Shown here in pieces: positions 7,958 to 16,338 of a stretch of 64,000 bases of DNA. This stretch comes from Shewanella jiangmenensis (GTDB lineage: Bacteria > Pseudomonadota > Gammaproteobacteria > Enterobacterales > Shewanellaceae), in assembly GCF_018596335.1 (NCBI RefSeq), contig NZ_JAHEPS010000001.1, positions 248,001-312,000 of the forward strand. Reading direction: 5' to 3'. The position numbers and the translations under genes are program-made. Position 1 is the first letter of the stretch; every line of letters starts with the position of its first letter. A model generated the notes under the pieces. That model did no database searches and had not been told where the DNA came from. It saw only the letters and a program-made list of their open reading frames with translations.

Positions 7958-8575
7958 TTAATCCTGATGATCGCCGGCGAAATGCACTTCGGTCATCATA
8001 TGGCCGAGCTCATCGGATTTGGTTTTAAGATAGGCTTCGTTATAGCGGTTTTTCCCCACCTGCAGCGGCACCCGCTCCACCACATCCATGCCCACTTCCT
8101 GCATGGCTTTTACCTTGCGGGGATTGTTGGTCATCAATCTGACCCGTGAAATGCCAAGGTGGGCCAACATGGGGGCAATCATATCGTACTTGCGCATATC
8201 GGCGGCAAAGCCGAGCTGCTCGTTGGCTTCGACTGTGTTGGCGCCTTTATCCTGCAACTCATAGGCGCGGATTTTGTTCAAAAGCCCAATACCACGCCCT
8301 TCCTGACGCAGATACAGAATAAAACCGCGGCCGGTTTCGGCAATGCGCTGCATGGCGGTTTGCAGCTGAAAACCGCAGTCACAGCGCAAACTGAACAGGG
8401 CGTCACCGGTCAGGCACTCGGAATGGATGCGGCCAAGCACAGGCGAATCACCACTGAGATCCCCGAAGGTCAGGGCAACATGCTCTTTGCCGGTGGTTTC
8501 ATCTTCAAAACCGTGCATGGCAAAAACGCCCCAGGGGGTGGGTAACTTGGAGGTGGCGACATACTTTATCGACAT
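7958..8575 (-). CDS. ribA: GTP cyclohydrolase II
   Basis: A 205-residue enzyme that converts GTP to 2,5-diamino-6-ribosylamino-4-pyrimidinone 5'-phosphate, formate and pyrophosphate, the first step of riboflavin synthesis. The zinc-binding cysteines are seen in [20 protein letters not shown], followed by the catalytic [10 protein letters not shown] motif and the TNNPRK motif. Length equals E. coli RibA (196) within a few residues, and no RibB domain is fused. AGGA lies upstream of the ATG. No FMN riboswitch is apparent upstream; the gene appears monocistronic. Confidence 0.97.
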   Translation of the reverse strand: MSIKYVATSKLPTPWGVFAMHGFEDETTGKEHVALTFGDLSGDSPVLGRIHSECLTGDALFSLRCDCGFQLQTAMQRIAETGRGFILYLRQEGRGIGLLNKIRAYELQDKGANTVEANEQLGFAADMRKYDMIAPMLAHLGISRVRLMTNNPRKVKAMQEVGMDVVERVPLQVGKNRYNEAYLKTKSDELGHMMTEVHFAGDHQD

Positions 8576-8779
8576 GAATTTATCCTAACGACAGCGCTCA
8601 CTCCGTGAGACCTTGGCTTTCCTTGATTGACAACAGCGGCAGATGATACGGCCAGGAGCGCTATTCTAAGCTTTTTTGGCCGTGGCCGAAATACCCAAGT
8701 GCCCTGCTGGGAAATAACCGACCGATTGCCAGGCCGTGTGGAGCGCATTAACCAAGCCTGATGCCACAGGTATGGCGGC

Positions 8780-8850
8780 ACTCAGTCAGTCGCTAAGAAC
8801 TACTCAGTCAGTCACTCGCTACTCAGTCACTGGCGATGAGCCACTCAGTC
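8780..8850. repeat. Imperfect repeats of ACTCAGTCA after nrdG
   Basis: ACTCAGTC(A) begins at 8780, 8802, 8821 and 8843 (spacings 22, 19, 22). The last copy overlaps the nrdG stop codon. The array lies immediately beyond an nrdG C-terminus that is longer than usual. Confidence 0.7.
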
Positions 8851-9375
8851 TCGGCGAGAGCCATCAGCCTCATCAGAAAAACCAAGGTCAGCTTCACAGC
8901 CATCACCTTCGGCACGCAAACGCAAAATGCGCTGATTGCTGCTGCCCCTGAACTCAAGCCGCCTGTCTGCCAGTGTCTGCTCAAATTTACCGTCCACCAG
9001 CACATCCACCAGCGCCACCACGGCGCGCTGGGCGTCGGTGAGGTGCTCAAAGGTGTAACCTGTCCAGAGCCACACATCCTTGCCTGGGCATTCACGGCGA
9101 ACCCGTTCAAGCAGCGCCTTGATAGCGGCAAGATTATCGGGCAGCAGCGGATCGCCCCCCGATAAACTCAAGCCCCGGCGGCGGATGCGGGTATCGTTCA
9201 AATCCGCTATCAGCCGGTTTGCCATCGCCTCGTCAAACGGATGACCACTGCGCTTATCCCAGGTGGACTGATTGTAACAGCCGCGGCACTGATGCTCGCA
9301 GCCGGAGACAAACAGCGTCACCCGGGTGCCGGGCCCGTTTATCACATCCAGCGGAAAATACTGATGATAATTCAC
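8845..9375 (-). CDS. nrdG: Anaerobic ribonucleotide reductase activating protein
   Basis: A 176-residue radical SAM enzyme that installs the glycyl radical on NrdD. The CxxxCxxC cluster motif is CEHQCRGC near residue 26, and LSLSGGDPLLPDN and CPGKDVWLWTGY follow as in E. coli NrdG. The frame is open further upstream, into nrdD. The GTG at 9375 gives the family N-terminus (NYHQYFPLDVINGPGTR) and has GGGGAG upstream, 11 bp after the nrdD stop codon, so the two genes form an operon. E. coli NrdG has 154 residues; here about 20 extra acidic residues follow the conserved end, with tandem repeats just after the stop codon. Confidence 0.95.
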   Translation of the reverse strand: MNYHQYFPLDVINGPGTRVTLFVSGCEHQCRGCYNQSTWDKRSGHPFDEAMANRLIADLNDTRIRRRGLSLSGGDPLLPDNLAAIKALLERVRRECPGKDVWLWTGYTFEHLTDAQRAVVALVDVLVDGKFEQTLADRRLEFRGSSNQRILRLRAEGDGCEADLGFSDEADGSRRD

Positions 9376-9386
9376 GCCACTCCCCG

Positions 9387-11504
9387 TTACAGATGCTTGA
9401 CCCGGCGTTTCACTTCTTCCTGTTTGCCGTGGTTGAATGGCCGCGCATCTGGGCTGCCAAGGTAGCCGCAAACCCGGCGGGTCACCGATACCCGGCTTGG
9501 TTCATGGTTGCCGCATACCGGGCAGACAAAGCCCTTACTGGTACAGTCAAATTCACCGGTAAAGCCGCAGTCGTAGCACTCGTCTATCGGCGTGTTGGTG
9601 CCGTAATAAGGCACACGGCTGTAACTGTAATCCCACACATCCTCGAGCGCCTCAAGGTTATGCTGCATGTTGGGGTATTCGCCGTAGCAAATAAATCCGC
9701 CGTTTGCGAGCTCGGGATACGGCGCCTCAAAGTCGATTTTATCGAAGGGACTGACCTTTTTTTCCACATCGAGGTGGAAGCTGTTGGTGTAATACCCCTT
9801 GTCGGTGACGCCCGCCACCACGCCATAGGTTTTGGCATCGAGTTTGGCAAAGCGGCTGCAAAGGCTTTCGCTCGGGGTGCTGTAAAGGCTGAAGCCATAG
9901 CCGGTTTCTTTTTTCCAGCGCTCGGTCGCCGCCTTTAAGTAACGCACTATGGCCACGGCTTTTTCACGCTGCACAGGCGAGTCGTACACATGCTCCTGTG
10001 TGCCATACAGGGCATTAATGGTTTCGTGCAGGCCAATGTAACCGAGTGAAATAGACGCGCGGCCATTTTTGAAAATCGGCTCGATGTCATCGTTTGGTCT
10101 CAGGCGCACACCGCAGGCCCCTTCCATGTAAAGAATGGGCGCCACCCGCGCCTTCACCCCTTTTAGGCGCTCGATACGGCAATCCAGCGCCTGGCGCGCA
10201 AGTTTAAGCCGCTCATTCAAAATGACGTAAAAGCGGGTTTCATCGCCCTGTGCTTCCAGCGCGATGCCGGGCAGGTTCAAACTCACCACCCCGAGGTTAT
10301 TGCGCCCTTCGTGCTCCATTTCGCCGTCTTTTTCATGCACCCCAAGAAAACTTCTGCAGCCCATGGGGGTTTTAAAGGAGCCGGTGACCCGCACTACCTG
10401 CTCGTAGTTGAGAATGTCCGGATACATGCGCTCAGACGCGCACCTGAGCGCCAGCTGCTTGATGTCGTAATTACAGTCGCCAGCCTTGTGATTAATGCCA
10501 TCGCGAATGGCAAACACCAGCTTGGGGAACACCGCGGTTTTACGGTTTTTGCCAAGCCCCGCCATGCGCACCTTGAGGATAGATTGCTGAATAAGCCGGC
10601 TTTCAGTACTGGTGCCAAGGCCAAAGCCAAAGGTGACAAACGGCGTCTGACCATTGGCGGTATGCAGGGTATTTACTTCATATTCAAGCGACTGGAACGC
10701 ATCGTGACACTCTTTCTCGGTCAGGGCACGGGCGTAGCTCGCAGCATCGGTAATGCCCCAATGCAGCGCGGTCTGATAGTGCTTGTCATAGCTTTTGGCG
10801 ACATAGGGCGCGAGCACCTCATCGATACGGTTGATGGTGGTGCCGCCATAAATGTGGCTCGCCACCTGCGCGATGATCTGCGCCGTCACCGCCGTGGCTG
10901 TGGAGATGGATTTCGGGGTTTCAATTTCGGCATTGCCCATCTTGAAGCCCTTGGTCAGCATGCCGCCAAGGTCAATCAACATGCAGTTGAACATGGGGAA
11001 AAACGGCGAGTAATCCAAATCATGAAAGTGAATATGGCCCGCCTCATGGCCCGCCACCACTTCTTTGGGCAGAATATGACGCTTGGCATAATGGCGCGCA
11101 ACGATGCCGGCGAGCAAATCCCGCTGGGTGGGAATGACCTTGGAATCCTTATTGGCGTTTTCGTGCAAAAGCGCCGCGTTAGTCTGCTCAACCAAAGAGC
11201 GGATTTCCAGATTAAGCCTGCTGGTAGCCTCGCGGCACACGTCGCGGTCGTGGCGATACTCGATATAGTGGCGGGCGACCTCTTTGTAGGGGCCTTCCAT
11301 CAAACAGTTTTCAACGGCGTCCTGCAGCTCGTGAATTGCCACCTCGGCGCGGCCGGCCACGGCCGATGCCACCACAGATGCAACCGTGGCGGCATAATCA
11401 CTATCCACCACACCGGCCACGCCCTGAGCGGCAATCACAGCATCCCTGATCCTGGCCTCATCAAAGGCCGCGCGGCAACCGTCCCGTTTGATAACCACTG
11501 GCAT
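9387..11504 (-). CDS. nrdD: Anaerobic (class III) ribonucleoside-triphosphate reductase
   Basis: A 705-residue enzyme reducing ribonucleoside triphosphates to deoxyribonucleotides without oxygen. An ATP-cone domain occupies residues 1-90, followed by the barrel. Near the C-terminus is a zinc site with four cysteines (CYDC and CPVC pairs), then the glycyl radical motif RRVCGYLG with G680. Length agrees with E. coli NrdD (712). It is followed by its activase gene nrdG. The upstream region carries an FNR-type box and two NrdR boxes, consistent with anaerobic activation and control by deoxynucleotide supply. Confidence 0.97.
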   Translation of the reverse strand: MPVVIKRDGCRAAFDEARIRDAVIAAQGVAGVVDSDYAATVASVVASAVAGRAEVAIHELQDAVENCLMEGPYKEVARHYIEYRHDRDVCREATSRLNLEIRSLVEQTNAALLHENANKDSKVIPTQRDLLAGIVARHYAKRHILPKEVVAGHEAGHIHFHDLDYSPFFPMFNCMLIDLGGMLTKGFKMGNAEIETPKSISTATAVTAQIIAQVASHIYGGTTINRIDEVLAPYVAKSYDKHYQTALHWGITDAASYARALTEKECHDAFQSLEYEVNTLHTANGQTPFVTFGFGLGTSTESRLIQQSILKVRMAGLGKNRKTAVFPKLVFAIRDGINHKAGDCNYDIKQLALRCASERMYPDILNYEQVVRVTGSFKTPMGCRSFLGVHEKDGEMEHEGRNNLGVVSLNLPGIALEAQGDETRFYVILNERLKLARQALDCRIERLKGVKARVAPILYMEGACGVRLRPNDDIEPIFKNGRASISLGYIGLHETINALYGTQEHVYDSPVQREKAVAIVRYLKAATERWKKETGYGFSLYSTPSESLCSRFAKLDAKTYGVVAGVTDKGYYTNSFHLDVEKKVSPFDKIDFEAPYPELANGGFICYGEYPNMQHNLEALEDVWDYSYSRVPYYGTNTPIDECYDCGFTGEFDCTSKGFVCPVCGNHEPSRVSVTRRVCGYLGSPDARPFNHGKQEEVKRRVKHL

Positions 11505-11529
11505 TGCTAGTTCCCCTTTGTCGATATCA

Positions 11530-11545
11530 TCACTATATATAGAGA
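11530..11545 (-). promoter_or_regulatory. NrdR box, proximal
   Basis: TCACTATATATAGAGA matches 12 of 16 positions of the NrdR box acaCwAtATaTwGtgt, including the invariant core. It lies 26 bp upstream of the nrdD start codon and 31 bp from a second copy. Confidence 0.8.
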
Positions 11546-11560
11546 TGATTTTTTATCCAG

Positions 11561-11576
11561 GCACAAAATGTAGTGT
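11561..11576 (-). promoter_or_regulatory. NrdR box, distal, overlapping the likely -10
   Basis: GCACAAAATGTAGTGT matches 13 of 16 positions of the NrdR box. Start-to-start distance to the proximal box is 31 bp, three helical turns, the arrangement NrdR needs to bind both. It overlaps a candidate -10 element read on the minus strand (TAATAC, 11580-11575, or TACACT). Confidence 0.8.
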
Positions 11577-11604
11577 ATTAGGCGACAAATGCCAGCGCGA
11601 TACC

Positions 11605-11618
11605 TTGATATGGATCAT
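11605..11618 (-). promoter_or_regulatory. FNR/EtrA box upstream of nrdD
   Basis: TTGATATGGATCAT matches 9 of 10 defined bases of the FNR site TTGAT-N4-ATCAA. Its centre is about 42-46 bp upstream of the transcription start expected from the -10 candidate, the class II activator position. E. coli nrdDG is FNR-activated, which fits. Confidence 0.75.
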
Positions 11619-11920
11619 GTTTGGGGAAAACATAAATTTCCCGAAAACGAAAATCTGTGGCAGGTAGCTTTTTCAAAAAAATCACCCTTGACCGCTGCGG
11701 CTTGGGCAGGTAGACGGGGAAAATTAACCAAAGCGAAAGCCTGAACGTCGACGGTAAAACCGCCAAGCTCAGGCAAGCGATAACAGGGAATGGAAGATTG
11801 TGCCGCCAGCCGTTGCCACCGCCCCGCGCACATTGATTCAGCCTGTGTAAATGTAGACTGTTTAAAGGCAGGTTGTTTACAGGCAGGTTGTGTACAGGCA
11901 GCTGATTTGGCGACAGTGGG
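11619..11920. other. Region between nrdD regulatory sites and the patatin gene
   Basis: No convincing gene is seen. A minus-strand frame remains open across 11578-12084, but it overlaps the patatin gene, has no ribosome binding site and gives no recognisable protein. The only structured feature is a 15-bp tandem repeat at 11841-11900. Confidence 0.5.
11841..11900. repeat. Four 15-bp tandem repeats downstream of the patatin gene
   Basis: Four consecutive imperfect 15-bp units with consensus GTTGTTTACAGGCAG begin at 11841, 11856, 11871 and 11886. The array ends 21 bp beyond the patatin stop codon. There are no unique spacers, so it is not a CRISPR array. Confidence 0.85.
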
Positions 11921-13042
11921 TTATGTCGCTGCAGGTTTTGTTGCCGGCGCTGGCGATTTCTCCCTGTCGCCGCGAGCCTGAGTGCCGTCGCCGCGAGCCT
12001 TATTGCCGTCTGCGCGAATTTGAGTACCGCGCTTGGCGTGCTTATCGTGAGCAGGCGCTTCACTGCGGCCAAGCATGGCATCAATCAGATGGGCGTTATC
12101 CATCACAGCGCGGTAACCTGCATCAATCGCCTCGGCGGCGCGATGAAACTCCATGGTGCCAATGTCGCCAACCCTGGGCACTATGCACACATCGGGCGGA
12201 TCGCCCATCAAGCGCGCCCGCTTGTGGCGCTGCTGAACAATTTCCATCGACTGGGTCATCACCGCGAGCATGCCCGGGTCATTGCTTGACCCAAGTGAAA
12301 ATTTATCCGACAGACTGGCAATATAGTCTCGCCCACGGGCAAATAAATCCATAAAGCCCCCTTCCTGCGCGGCCAGCGCCCGCCGCTCTTCCTGCGGCGT
12401 TAAGGCTTCACTGCGAAGGTCTACCGGCAGACTCTGGATCCGGCTGCGACGATGTCCATCCAAATCCACCGCTATCACCAAATCCACCTCCAGCGCACGG
12501 CAGGCCGACACGGGCACCGGGTTTACCACGGCGCCATCCACGAGCCAGCGATGCCCCTGACGCACCGGCGGCAAGATCCCTGGCATTGAGCAGGATGCGC
12601 GCACCGCATGACGCAGATCCCCCTGGCGAAACCACACTTCCTGAGCGCTGTATAAATCGGTGGCCACCGCAATAAAGGGCATAGGCATGGATTCAATCTC
12701 GACATCGCCTATGTGGCTTTGCATGATGTCGAACACCTTTTCGCCGCGAATAAGACCGCCGCGGCGCCAGCTTAAGTCCATCATCCCAAGCACATCCCAG
12801 CTGGAAAAGCTGCGAACCCAGGCCTCAAGCGACTCAAGCTGACCGTTGGCATAGGCGGCGCCAACCAGCGCGCCGATGGAGCAGCCCGCCACCCGCTCGG
12901 GTTTGACATCAAGCTCCAGCAAGGCGTTAAGCACGCCTATGTGTGCCCAGCCCTTGGCCGCGCCGCTGCCAAGGGCGACACCTACGCGCACCGCTCCTGT
13001 CTGGCCTGCGTACCCTTTGTGGCCTGTCATCCTGGTTATCAT
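11921..13042 (-). CDS. Patatin-like phospholipase family protein (RssA-like)
   Basis: A 373-residue patatin-like hydrolase. The oxyanion-hole motif GSGAAKGWAHIG (about 25-36), the nucleophile elbow GCSIG (serine near residue 55) and the catalytic Asp in LVDGAVVNPVP are all present. The N-terminal 300 residues resemble RssA/NTE-type proteins. The last 55 residues are a charged, low-complexity tail with repeated ADGNKARGDGTQARGD units encoded by a 21-bp DNA repeat. The first ATG (13042) sits too close to AAGG; the ATG at 13030 is equally possible. No signal peptide or membrane segment is seen, so a cytosolic lipid acyl hydrolase is likely. Substrate is unknown. Confidence 0.88.
   Translation of the reverse strand: MITRMTGHKGYAGQTGAVRVGVALGSGAAKGWAHIGVLNALLELDVKPERVAGCSIGALVGAAYANGQLESLEAWVRSFSSWDVLGMMDLSWRRGGLIRGEKVFDIMQSHIGDVEIESMPMPFIAVATDLYSAQEVWFRQGDLRHAVRASCSMPGILPPVRQGHRWLVDGAVVNPVPVSACRALEVDLVIAVDLDGHRRSRIQSLPVDLRSEALTPQEERRALAAQEGGFMDLFARGRDYIASLSDKFSLGSSNDPGMLAVMTQSMEIVQQRHKRARLMGDPPDVCIVPRVGDIGTMEFHRAAEAIDAGYRAVMDNAHLIDAMLGRSEAPAHDKHAKRGTQIRADGNKARGDGTQARGDREKSPAPATKPAAT
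11971..12033. repeat. Three 21-bp tandem repeats inside the 3' end of the patatin gene
   Basis: Units starting CGCGAGCCTGAGTGCCG, CGCGAGCCTTATTGCCG and CGCGAATTTGAGTACCG begin at 11971, 11992 and 12013. The 21-bp length keeps the frame, so the repeat is translated as a seven-residue repeat in the C-terminal tail. Confidence 0.8.
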
Positions 13043-13133
13043 CCTTAAATTCTGTAACGGAAATACGCTAAAAATGTAGCGCGTAGCGGTCTATGCAAGG
13101 TCATAGCATTAGCAGCAGGGTATCAATGCCAGA

Positions 13134-13260
13134 CTGACTATAACCACGCTGACTATAACGAAGTTAGGGCGCCTTACACCAGTGATGGGAATCACGGCGG
13201 CTGAAATCACAGCGACTGAATTCACAGCGACTGAATTCACAGCGACTGAAATCACAGCAG
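13134..13260. repeat. 15-bp tandem repeats between the patatin gene and a small membrane gene
   Basis: Four near-identical units CTGAATTCACAGCGA / CTGAAATCACAGCGA begin at 13201, 13216, 13231 and 13246; a degenerate unit precedes them at 13186. Further upstream CTGACTATAAC occurs at 13134 and 13149, again 15 bp apart. Apart from these repeats I see nothing in the gap 13043-13360. Confidence 0.85.
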
Positions 13261-13360
13261 TGGCAAAACGTGAGCATCAAAATGAGGTAGGAGTGAAAGC
13301 ATTCCCGACAAAGGGGCTAACGGCTTGAACTCGAAGCCAATGAACAGGTTGAACTGCCGA

Positions 13361-13540
13361 CTAGCGGGCGGAGCTTCGGGACTTAACCATATACCCAAGC
13401 CAGCCAAACCAGGACGACAGGGTGACAGCCAAAATCCACCAGCCTTTTTTGCGCGCCGACACCACATCGGACAAGCCGATATGCAGGACCGGGATCATCC
13501 AGCCAAAAACCACAATTGCAAGGGCAATCCAGAAATCCAT
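13361..13540 (-). CDS. Small two-helix membrane protein
   Basis: A 59-residue protein with two hydrophobic helices (about residues 3-24 and 33-51) separated by a short polar turn containing RKK, and a basic C-terminus. The layout resembles the short PLDc_N/superinfection-immunity type hairpin proteins, but the match is weak and no function is claimed. A longer frame is open upstream; the ATG at 13540 is chosen because GGAG lies six bases in front of it. It is divergent from the helicase gene and stands alone. Confidence 0.7.
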   Translation of the reverse strand: MDFWIALAIVVFGWMIPVLHIGLSDVVSARKKGWWILAVTLSSWFGWLGYMVKSRSSAR

Positions 13541-13747
13541 TTGCTGCTCCAGATAGCTGCCGGGCGGGCGCTCAGGGTAAAAAAGTAACAATCGCTGCCC
13601 AAACATAAGCCAAAGCGACTGAGGCGCAAAAGCCAAAACGACGATAATTTGACAACCATCACAGAGATTGACACTTAAAAACGTTAGGAATGCAGATGAA
13701 TTTTGCAGCAAACCAAGGTTGCCATGGCACTGAATCGCAGTTGGCGC

Positions 13748-13753
13748 TATAAT
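13748..13753 (+). promoter_or_regulatory. Candidate -10 element of the helicase gene
   Basis: A perfect TATAAT lies 31 bp before the TTG start of the DEAD-box gene. A poor -35 (TGGCAC) lies 17 bp upstream of it. The implied leader is about 25 nt. Confidence 0.5.
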
Positions 13754-13784
13754 TTGCGGCTTCAATTTTTCCGGAGAGCCTCCT

Positions 13785-15164
13785 TTGCAATTTACTGATT
13801 TTTCCCTCGACAAGCGCCTCTTGCAGAGCCTTAAACACATGGGCATAGAGACGCCAACGCCTATTCAGAGTCAGGCCATCCCTGTCGCCATGAGCGGCAA
13901 GGATCTGATGGCCTCGTCCAAAACAGGCTCGGGGAAAACGCTGGCATTTTTGCTGCCGGCATTGCAACGGGTGATTTCCACCAAAGCGCTGTCAAAACGC
14001 GACCCTCGGGTGCTGATTTTGCTGCCTACCCGAGAGCTTGCGCAGCAGGTATACGCCCAGCTGCGTTTGCTGGTTGCCAATACCCAATACCGCGCCATCA
14101 GCGTGCTTGGCGGTGAAAACTTTAACGATCAGGCCAAGGCGCTTGCCAAAGAGCCGCAGTTTATCGTGGCGACGCCGGGTCGTATCGCCGATCACCTCGA
14201 GCAGCGCCATCTGTTTTTGAGTGGCCTTGAACTGCTGATTCTCGATGAAGCTGACCGTATGCTCGATTTGGGTTTCGCGCCGCAGCTTAAGGCCATCAAC
14301 GCCGCCGCCGACCATCGCCGCCGCCAGACGCTGATGTTTTCCGCCACCCTGGATCACGGTGAAGTGCAGGAGCTTGCCAGCGAGCTTTTGAATGAGCCTG
14401 AGCACATTGCCATCGATGCAGTGCACCTTGGCCATGGCGATATCGAGCAAAAAATTATCTTAAGTGACAATCTTGAGCATAAAGAAGCGCTGCTTGAGCG
14501 TTTGCTGCAGCAGCAGGATTTCCGCCAGGTGATGATTTTTACCGCCACCCGCCAGGACACAGAGCGCCTGGCAACCCTGCTGGCCGAAAAAGGCCACAGC
14601 ACAGCCGCGCTCTCGGGCGAGCTGCGCCAAAGCCAGCGCAATCAAATCATGGACAGCTTCAGCCGCGGCCATCAGCGCATTCTGGTGACCACTGACGTGG
14701 CCTCACGCGGCCTCGACATTGGCACTGTGTCGCTGGTAGTAAACTTTGACATGCCCAAGTTTGCCGAAGAGTACGTGCATCGCATCGGCCGCACCGGCCG
14801 CGCCGGCAACAAGGGCAATGCCGTGTCTCTGGTGGGCCCAAAAGACTGGGACAACTTCCTTAAAGTACAGTTGCTGCTGCGTAAAACCTTCGAGTTTTCA
14901 ACCCTTGAAGGGCTCGAAGCCAAGTTTACAGGCCTTGCCCCCAAGCGTGCCCGCAAAGCCCCTGCCGCCAAGACCGAAGGCGCAGCCAAAGACAGCAACA
15001 AGGCGGCTCCTCGCGCCAAAGCCGGTAAAACCGGACGCGATCGCCGCTTCCATACCGGCATCGACATTGGCGATGCGCCGCTGATGCGTAAAAAGCCCCT
15101 GGTCGCGGCGCCGCAGCCCGATTTGCCCGATGACGACGAAGAAGAATTCGAACTGCCTGAATAA
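13785..15164 (+). CDS. DEAD-box RNA helicase, SrmB/RhlE-like
   Basis: A 459-residue ATP-dependent RNA helicase. The motifs appear in order: Q motif (PTPIQ), motif I (SKTGSGKT, about 45-52), PTRELA, motif II DEAD, motif III SAT and motif VI HRIGRTGRAG. The tail from about residue 390 is basic, Ala/Lys/Arg rich, then turns acidic (DDDEEEFELPE), as in helicases that act on ribosomal RNA. Length and the LEHKEALLERLL segment resemble E. coli SrmB, which acts in 50S assembly. SrmB, RhlE and related paralogues cannot be separated with certainty by eye. The start is TTG with GGAGAG upstream; no in-frame ATG fits the conserved N-terminus (MQFTDFSLD). Confidence 0.93.
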   Translation: MQFTDFSLDKRLLQSLKHMGIETPTPIQSQAIPVAMSGKDLMASSKTGSGKTLAFLLPALQRVISTKALSKRDPRVLILLPTRELAQQVYAQLRLLVANTQYRAISVLGGENFNDQAKALAKEPQFIVATPGRIADHLEQRHLFLSGLELLILDEADRMLDLGFAPQLKAINAAADHRRRQTLMFSATLDHGEVQELASELLNEPEHIAIDAVHLGHGDIEQKIILSDNLEHKEALLERLLQQQDFRQVMIFTATRQDTERLATLLAEKGHSTAALSGELRQSQRNQIMDSFSRGHQRILVTTDVASRGLDIGTVSLVVNFDMPKFAEEYVHRIGRTGRAGNKGNAVSLVGPKDWDNFLKVQLLLRKTFEFSTLEGLEAKFTGLAPKRARKAPAAKTEGAAKDSNKAAPRAKAGKTGRDRRFHTGIDIGDAPLMRKKPLVAAPQPDLPDDDEEEFELPE

Positions 15165-15238
15165 CGTCAGGCGGCGGTAACACAATATCAACTCAGGCGG
15201 TAAACGCCGCCTGAGTCACGAATGAGTAAGGAATAGAT

Positions 15239-15676
15239 ATGAGAATTTGTGGTGTAGAGCTTAAAGGTGCCGAAGCCTTTATCAGCCTGGTTGGCTACGA
15301 CAAAGAAGCGTTTAACGTGCCTGAATGTCGCAAACACACCTTCACCGTAAACGATGCCGCCTCCCAGGAAGTCATTCGCGAATTTCAGTTCGCCTTTGCG
15401 AAACTGATGGAAGACTACAAGGTTGAAGAAGTGGTTATCATCGAGCGCGAGCAAAAGGGCAAACTGGCGGGCAGCGCCATCAGCTTCAAGCTTGAAGCCG
15501 CCATTCAGCTTGGCAGCCTGCCGGTGACCCTGCTTAAAGCAACCACCATTCGCGAGCAGCTCAAGCGCAACCCGCCGCAGGTGGATTACGAGGTGCTGGG
15601 TCTTAAGCGCTTCCAGATCCCGGCCTTTGAAGCCGCCTACGCACTGCAAAACGGCCGCATCTACGGCAAGCTCTGA
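15239..15676 (+). CDS. DUF3010 family protein
   Basis: A 145-residue protein matching the DUF3010 family found in Shewanella, Vibrio and relatives. It begins MRICGVELKGAEAFISL and has a middle segment EEVVIIEREQKGKLAGSA. The alternating strand-helix pattern suggests a Rossmann or RNase H-like fold with a D/E-rich first strand, but no catalytic role has been shown. No signal peptide is present. It lies 75 bp after the helicase gene and 22 bp before the YgjP gene on the same strand, so the three may be cotranscribed. Confidence 0.8.
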   Translation: MRICGVELKGAEAFISLVGYDKEAFNVPECRKHTFTVNDAASQEVIREFQFAFAKLMEDYKVEEVVIIEREQKGKLAGSAISFKLEAAIQLGSLPVTLLKATTIREQLKRNPPQVDYEVLGLKRFQIPAFEAAYALQNGRIYGKL

Positions 15677-15697
15677 TCCTGCCGGAACTGTCGTAGC

Positions 15698-16198
15698 GTG
15701 AGTCAGTATCTGGCCCATTATCCCGAGCAGGTGCGCGCCCAGGTGGACACCCTGCTTGCTGCCGGTAAACTTGGTCAGGTGCTGGCACGGCGCTATCCGG
15801 ATTGCCACGATATCCGCAGTGACAAAGCGCTCTACGATTACACTCTGGCGCTTAAAAACACCTTTTTAAAGCGCTCCGAGCCGCTTGCGAAAGTCTGTTT
15901 TGACGACAAAATCAGCTTAAAGCAACAGGCGCTTGGGCTGCATACCACCATATCCCGCATTCAGGGCAATAAGCTTAAGGCCAAACGCGAAATTCGCATC
16001 TCTTCACGGCTTAAATCGGTGCCCGAACCCTTGCTCAGAATGGTCGTGATCCATGAGCTCGCCCACCTTAAAGAGCGTGACCACAACAAGGCCTTTTATC
16101 AGCTTTGCTGCCATATGGACGGCGACTATCATCAGCTGGAGTTTGACTTACGCCTGCTGCTGACTGCGATAGACGCAGGCCAGAGCCCGTTCGCATAA
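15698..16198 (+). CDS. ygjP: YgjP-like zinc metallopeptidase-fold protein
   Basis: A 166-residue protein almost colinear with E. coli YgjP (167 residues), sharing LGLHTTISRIQGNKLKAKREIR and the end HQLEFDLRLLL. The zinc motif HELAH is followed by LKERDHNKAFYQL, giving the third ligand, as in DUF45/M48-type folds. YgjP has been annotated as a UTP pyrophosphatase; proteolysis has not been shown as far as I know. The start is GTG at 15698, with a weak ribosome binding site. The stop codon lies within the first unit of a 14-bp tandem repeat. Confidence 0.9.
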   Translation: MSQYLAHYPEQVRAQVDTLLAAGKLGQVLARRYPDCHDIRSDKALYDYTLALKNTFLKRSEPLAKVCFDDKISLKQQALGLHTTISRIQGNKLKAKREIRISSRLKSVPEPLLRMVVIHELAHLKERDHNKAFYQLCCHMDGDYHQLEFDLRLLLTAIDAGQSPFA

Positions 16199-16249
16199 GC
16201 CCATTTGCATAAGCCCCTTATCATAAGCCAGCTCGCATAAGTCCTGCCC
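16194..16249. repeat. Four 14-bp tandem repeats spanning the ygjP stop codon
   Basis: CATAAG begins at 16194, 16208, 16222 and 16236, an exact 14-bp period. The TAA stop of ygjP is part of the first unit. Confidence 0.85.
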
Positions 16250-16338
16250 TTGCACCGCGTTGCGGCTTTGGGTTGCGAGCCTGACACGACACCTTGACTG
16301 ATAATAGTTTTCATTTAGAATAAATTATCTACTTTTGG

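Noticed and set aside
8576..8779. FMN riboswitch upstream of ribA
   Set aside because: The conserved RFN core sequences were not found; the ribosome binding site is close to the ATG without structured leader.
9219..11510. Long plus-strand open frames (up to 399 codons) across nrdD and nrdG
   Set aside because: They are antisense shadows of strongly conserved genes with GC-rich third positions and have no family resemblance.
11578..12084. 168-codon minus-strand open frame after the patatin gene
   Set aside because: It overlaps the patatin gene in another frame, lacks a ribosome binding site, includes the 15-bp repeats and gives no recognisable protein. It also runs into the FNR site of nrdD.
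13134..13260. Possible CRISPR array in the 15-bp repeats
   Set aside because: Repeats are directly adjacent with no spacers, far shorter than CRISPR repeats, and no cas gene is nearby.
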